Shown here piece after piece: positions 61,783 to 64,000 of a stretch of DNA of 64,000 bases. The notes under the pieces were generated by a model. The model was not told the DNA's origin, did no database searches, and was given only the letters and a program-made list of their open reading frames with translations. Position 1 is the stretch's first letter. Every line of letters starts with the position of its first letter. The translations under genes and the position numbers were made by a program. The DNA comes from Hymenobacter roseosalivarius DSM 11622. Lineage in GTDB: Bacteria > Bacteroidota > Bacteroidia > Cytophagales > Hymenobacteraceae. Location of the stretch: NCBI RefSeq assembly GCF_900176135.1, contig NZ_FWWW01000047.1:55682-119681 (forward strand), given 5' to 3'.

Positions 61783-62292
61783 ATGGAAGAAATCATCAAC
61801 CGTGTAGCACAAAGTGTCCTCACCACGCTCAATCTGGAATTGCTGCTGCATCCCGGCGAGCGGGTAGTGTATGATATTAAAGACAACCTGTTTCAGGGGC
61901 TTATTCTGCGCGAAAAGGACTTTCGCGAATTTATTAAGGCCCATGACTGGAGCCAATACGATGGCAAAAATGTAGCTATTATCTGCTCGGCCGATGCCAT
62001 TGTGCCTACTTGGGCTTATATGCTGCTGGCCACTAAGCTTCAGGGACATACCCATCGGTATGTATTTGGCGACTTAGAGGCCTTGGAGCAGGAGTTGTTT
62101 CAGGAAGCCATTGCCGCCATTGATGGTGAGGAATACCGCGATGCGAAAGTGGTCGTGAAAGGCTGTGGCAATATTCCGGTGCCGACGTATGCTTACGTAG
62201 CCATCATGCAGAAGCTGCTGCCGGTAGCAGCCAGCTTGATGTATGGCGAGCCGTGCAGCACTGTGCCATTATATAAGCGCCCTAAAGTATAA
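61783..62292 (+). CDS. DUF2480 family protein
   Basis: 169 residues with the DUF2480 pattern: NLELLLHPGERVVYDIKDNLFQGLILREKDFREFIK, AIICSADAIVPTWAYMLLATKL, DAKVVVKGCGNIPVPTYAYVAIMQKL and a final MYGEPCSTVPLYKR. Seen almost only in Bacteroidota; function unknown. Two Cys residues (in CSADA, KGCGN) and the GEPCSTVPL motif are conserved in the family (recalled), suggestive of metal or cofactor binding. Cytoplasmic. An insertion sequence begins about 100 nt downstream. Confidence 0.85.
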   Translation: MEEIINRVAQSVLTTLNLELLLHPGERVVYDIKDNLFQGLILREKDFREFIKAHDWSQYDGKNVAIICSADAIVPTWAYMLLATKLQGHTHRYVFGDLEALEQELFQEAIAAIDGEEYRDAKVVVKGCGNIPVPTYAYVAIMQKLLPVAASLMYGEPCSTVPLYKRPKV

Positions 62293-62395
62293 GTGCTGCT
62301 TTTGCGGTACAGTTGATTAGTATAAGCGAGCTTAGTTTGGGCGCTATCTTATATATAGAGTGCTCGCCATAAGAATGTGCTCTGAACTTACTCTA

Positions 62396-63377
62396 TAGAC
62401 TTGTTCCCAAATAGTATTTTTGGGAATGCTTGATGTGAATGCGATTACGGATGACCGGCAAATGCGGGCCTTGACGGGCTTGAGTATTGATGCCTTTTGT
62501 GGGCTGGCGGACCCATTCACGGCGGGTTGCCAGCAGGAAGCGGATGCGCGTTTTTCGGGGCAGCGGCCCCGCCAGCGCCGGGCCGGTGGTAGGCGCAAAG
62601 GTGTGTTGGCCAGCCCGGAACAAAAAGTGTTGTTCCTTCTCTACTACTTAAAAGTCTACCTGACCTTCGACGTGCTGGCGGCCACGTTTGGCTTGCCCCG
62701 CTCCAAAGCCTGCGAACACGCCCACCGCCTAGCCAGGGCCCTGAAGCGCACCTTGCGCACGCTGGGCGTGCTGCCAGCGCGGGCTATCGACTCGCTGGCC
62801 CAGATGCAGGCCATCTTTGCCGACGTGCCCGTGCTCTTGTTCGATACCACCGAACATCCGTATCCGCGCGCCCGGGCCGTCGCGGACCGCCCGGCTGACT
62901 ACTCGGGGGAAAAAGGCCCACCCGTAGAAAATACGCTCATCGCCAACCCGGCCCGCTACATTCACTACCTGGGGCCGACTGCCAACGGGACTACGCACGA
63001 CTATCAACTGCTCAACACCGAGTTTGCCCGCAACCTGGGCTCGCTCGACTTGTGCCAGGTGTTGGTTGATTTGGGTTACCTGGGCGTCGTCGCCGACTAC
63101 GGCCTTAGCCCGGAAAGTCTGCCCCACCGCAAGCCCCGGCGCAGCAAAAAGAACCTAGGCACGGCCCTGACCGCCGCCCAGCGGGCCGACAACCGCGCCC
63201 AGGCCCGCCGCCGCGTCAAGGTCGAGCACGCCATCAGCGGAGCCAAGCGCTTGAGTTGCGTCACCCAAGTCTACGCAACAAATCAGCCTCCTTTGACGAC
63301 CGAATCATGGCCCTGGCCTGCGGCATCTGGAACTGGCATCTGACCAAAACAAATGTGGCTATTTAGGAACACGTCTA
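62396..63377 (+). mobile_element. IS5-type insertion sequence, about 980 bp
   Basis: Terminal inverted repeats match at 17 of 19 bases: left end 62396-62414 begins TAGACTTGTTCC, right end 63359-63377 reads as TAGACGTGTTCC on the complement. A TA at each border may be the target duplication. One transposase gene (frameshifted) fills the element. Right border is followed by a zinc-ribbon-like coding remnant. Codon use is GC-richer than the AT-rich flanks. Confidence 0.85.
62420..63343 (+). pseudogene. IS5-family transposase with C-terminal frameshift
   Basis: 307 codons encode an HTH-like N-terminal domain and a DDE domain: LLFDTTEHPYPRARAVADRP (first Asp), LVDLGYLGVVADYGL (second Asp) and RVKVEHAISGAKRL (Glu). 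After CVTQVY the frame drifts into an unrelated sequence, whereas the -1 frame continues RNKSASFDDRIMALACGIWNW to TAG at 63364-63366, the expected C-terminus of this transposase group. A one-base deletion near 63279 or a natural -1 shift would restore it. No slippery A-run is seen, so inactivation is more likely. Confidence 0.85.
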
Positions 63378-64000
63378 ACCTATAAACACGTTAACTGTCA
63401 CGTTTGCCAGACTACTGATCATGAGGATGACGCTAGCTTTTGCCGAAAGTGTGGTGAGAAGCTCTAAGACACTGGTCCTTATCATTCGTTACTCGAATAT
63501 TGCGTCACTACCTTGAATGTCCATTCAGAACGGCCTCAACCGGTCGAGTTTCTTTTAACACTCATCTATGATATACTCTAATTAAGCCTAGCATCTAGAC
63601 TCATTTGAGTTGTATTATTAAGATGATAGCAATCCGTTAAAATAATCTGAAATAGTCCATGTTCCTAACACATTGTGCCTCAGTAGTCTTGCAGTAATTC
63701 AGGGCATTTAACAGGTAATAAAGTGTAAAAATATCGTTCGCTGCTTGCAAACAATGATTTTATCCTGCACTTTTGCACTCCCAATCCGAAACGCGGGGGG
63801 GTAAATAAGGCGAATTACTCTCTTTAAGAGATTGATTTTTTATGCTTACTTAGTTTGAAAAGGGTTAACTCAGCAAGCAGATAATTTTTTATGAAATTTA
63901 TTTACTGCTTCAGTTAAGAGTTTTATATCTTTGCGCTCCCAAATCAAAAGGGTTTAGATAAGGGCTTCAGAGCACAACAGGCCTTAAGTATAAGTGAGAG
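63378..64000. other. AT-rich intergenic tail with orphan zinc-ribbon remnant
   Basis: 623 bp without an intact gene. The first 90 bases, read from about 63378, encode TYKHVNCHVCQTTDHEDDASF then FCRKCGEKL and TAA at 63465-63467, a C-terminal double-zinc-ribbon pattern, but no start codon precedes it before the IS. The rest is AT-rich with two similar words, TTTGCACTCCCAA (about 63774) and TTTGCGCTCCCAA (63930), the latter attached to a promoter. Confidence 0.6.
63926..63933 (+). promoter_or_regulatory. Bacteroidota -7 element (TATCTTTG) at the window edge
   Basis: TATCTTTG followed by CGCTCCCAAATC; probably drives a gene or RNA starting beyond the right edge. Confidence 0.5.

Overview
The window reads as chromosomal DNA from a Bacteroidota bacterium, most likely a Hymenobacter-like Cytophagales (inference). 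The evidence is a SusC/SusD pair, PorT-like outer-membrane barrels, proteins of families common in Bacteroidota (DUF2480, DUF4956, RemB/Wzi-like), lipoproteins with simple lipoboxes, and Bacteroidota-type promoters (TTTG, about 20 nt, TAnnTTTG), seen cleanly before rpmH and tRNA-His. Base composition is moderately GC-rich, clearly higher at about 5.2-10.4 kb and lower at about 39-42.7 kb.

Layout. 1-5.1 kb: plant-polysaccharide enzymes (truncated sialate O-acetylesterase, two divergent GH43 genes, a GH5-like hydrolase). 5.2-11.1 kb: a GC-rich redox/stress block. It holds a minus-strand operon (DUF1223 thioredoxin-like, DM13 lipoprotein, outer-membrane barrel), then an ECF sigma factor, a zinc-finger anti-sigma-like protein, a methionine-rich secreted repeat protein, MsrA (interrupted by an in-frame stop) and a thioredoxin-fold peroxiredoxin-like protein. 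11.1-13.5 kb: galK-galT. 14.2-21.8 kb: susC-susD-GH43-GH43. LacI-type palindromes with the core GCAAACG-nTTGC lie before the first GH43 gene, before galK and before susC, so one repressor may join these units in a single arabinan/galactose-type regulon. 22.3-27.5 kb: a 1,747-residue secreted protein of unknown function. 27.9-36.2 kb: plsY, a DUF1648 protein, an M20 dipeptidase, four tandem outer-membrane barrel paralogues, a PagL-like lipid A deacylase and a DUF2306-like membrane protein. 36.4-39.0 kb: pyrD and a YifB-type ATPase. 39.5-42.7 kb: an HlyD/DUF4956/TolC cassette with no recognisable pump. 42.8-51.7 kb: gmhA, an MsbA-type ABC transporter, a geranylgeranyl-reductase-like flavoprotein, a Wzi/RemB-like barrel, a FemAB-like protein, upp and a small membrane protein. 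52-62.3 kb: housekeeping genes (DEAD helicase, tRNA-His, PfkB kinase, M61 and S41 peptidases, rpmH-rnpA, tsaB, DUF2480). 62.4-63.4 kb: an IS5-type insertion sequence with a frameshifted transposase, followed by an AT-rich tail with a new promoter at the right edge.

Two sequence-level patterns run across the window. First, the oligomer GGGGGGC followed by an A/T run (complement: A/T run then GCCCCCC) occurs roughly 55 times, inside genes in both orientations and as inverted pairs forming many of the terminators. This resembles the arrangement of DNA-uptake sequences in Neisseria and Pasteurellaceae. Second, palindromic intergenic elements are frequent. One family begins GTCATGCAGAGC and has three copies; several single-copy long inverted repeats also occur.

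Most likely little-described system: the ECF sigma / zinc anti-sigma / Met-rich secreted peptide / MsrA / peroxiredoxin cassette. It looks like a sacrificial-methionine oxidant defence analogous to the SigF/NrsF-MrpX-YedY system of Azospira. The pump-less HlyD-DUF4956-TolC module is the second candidate.
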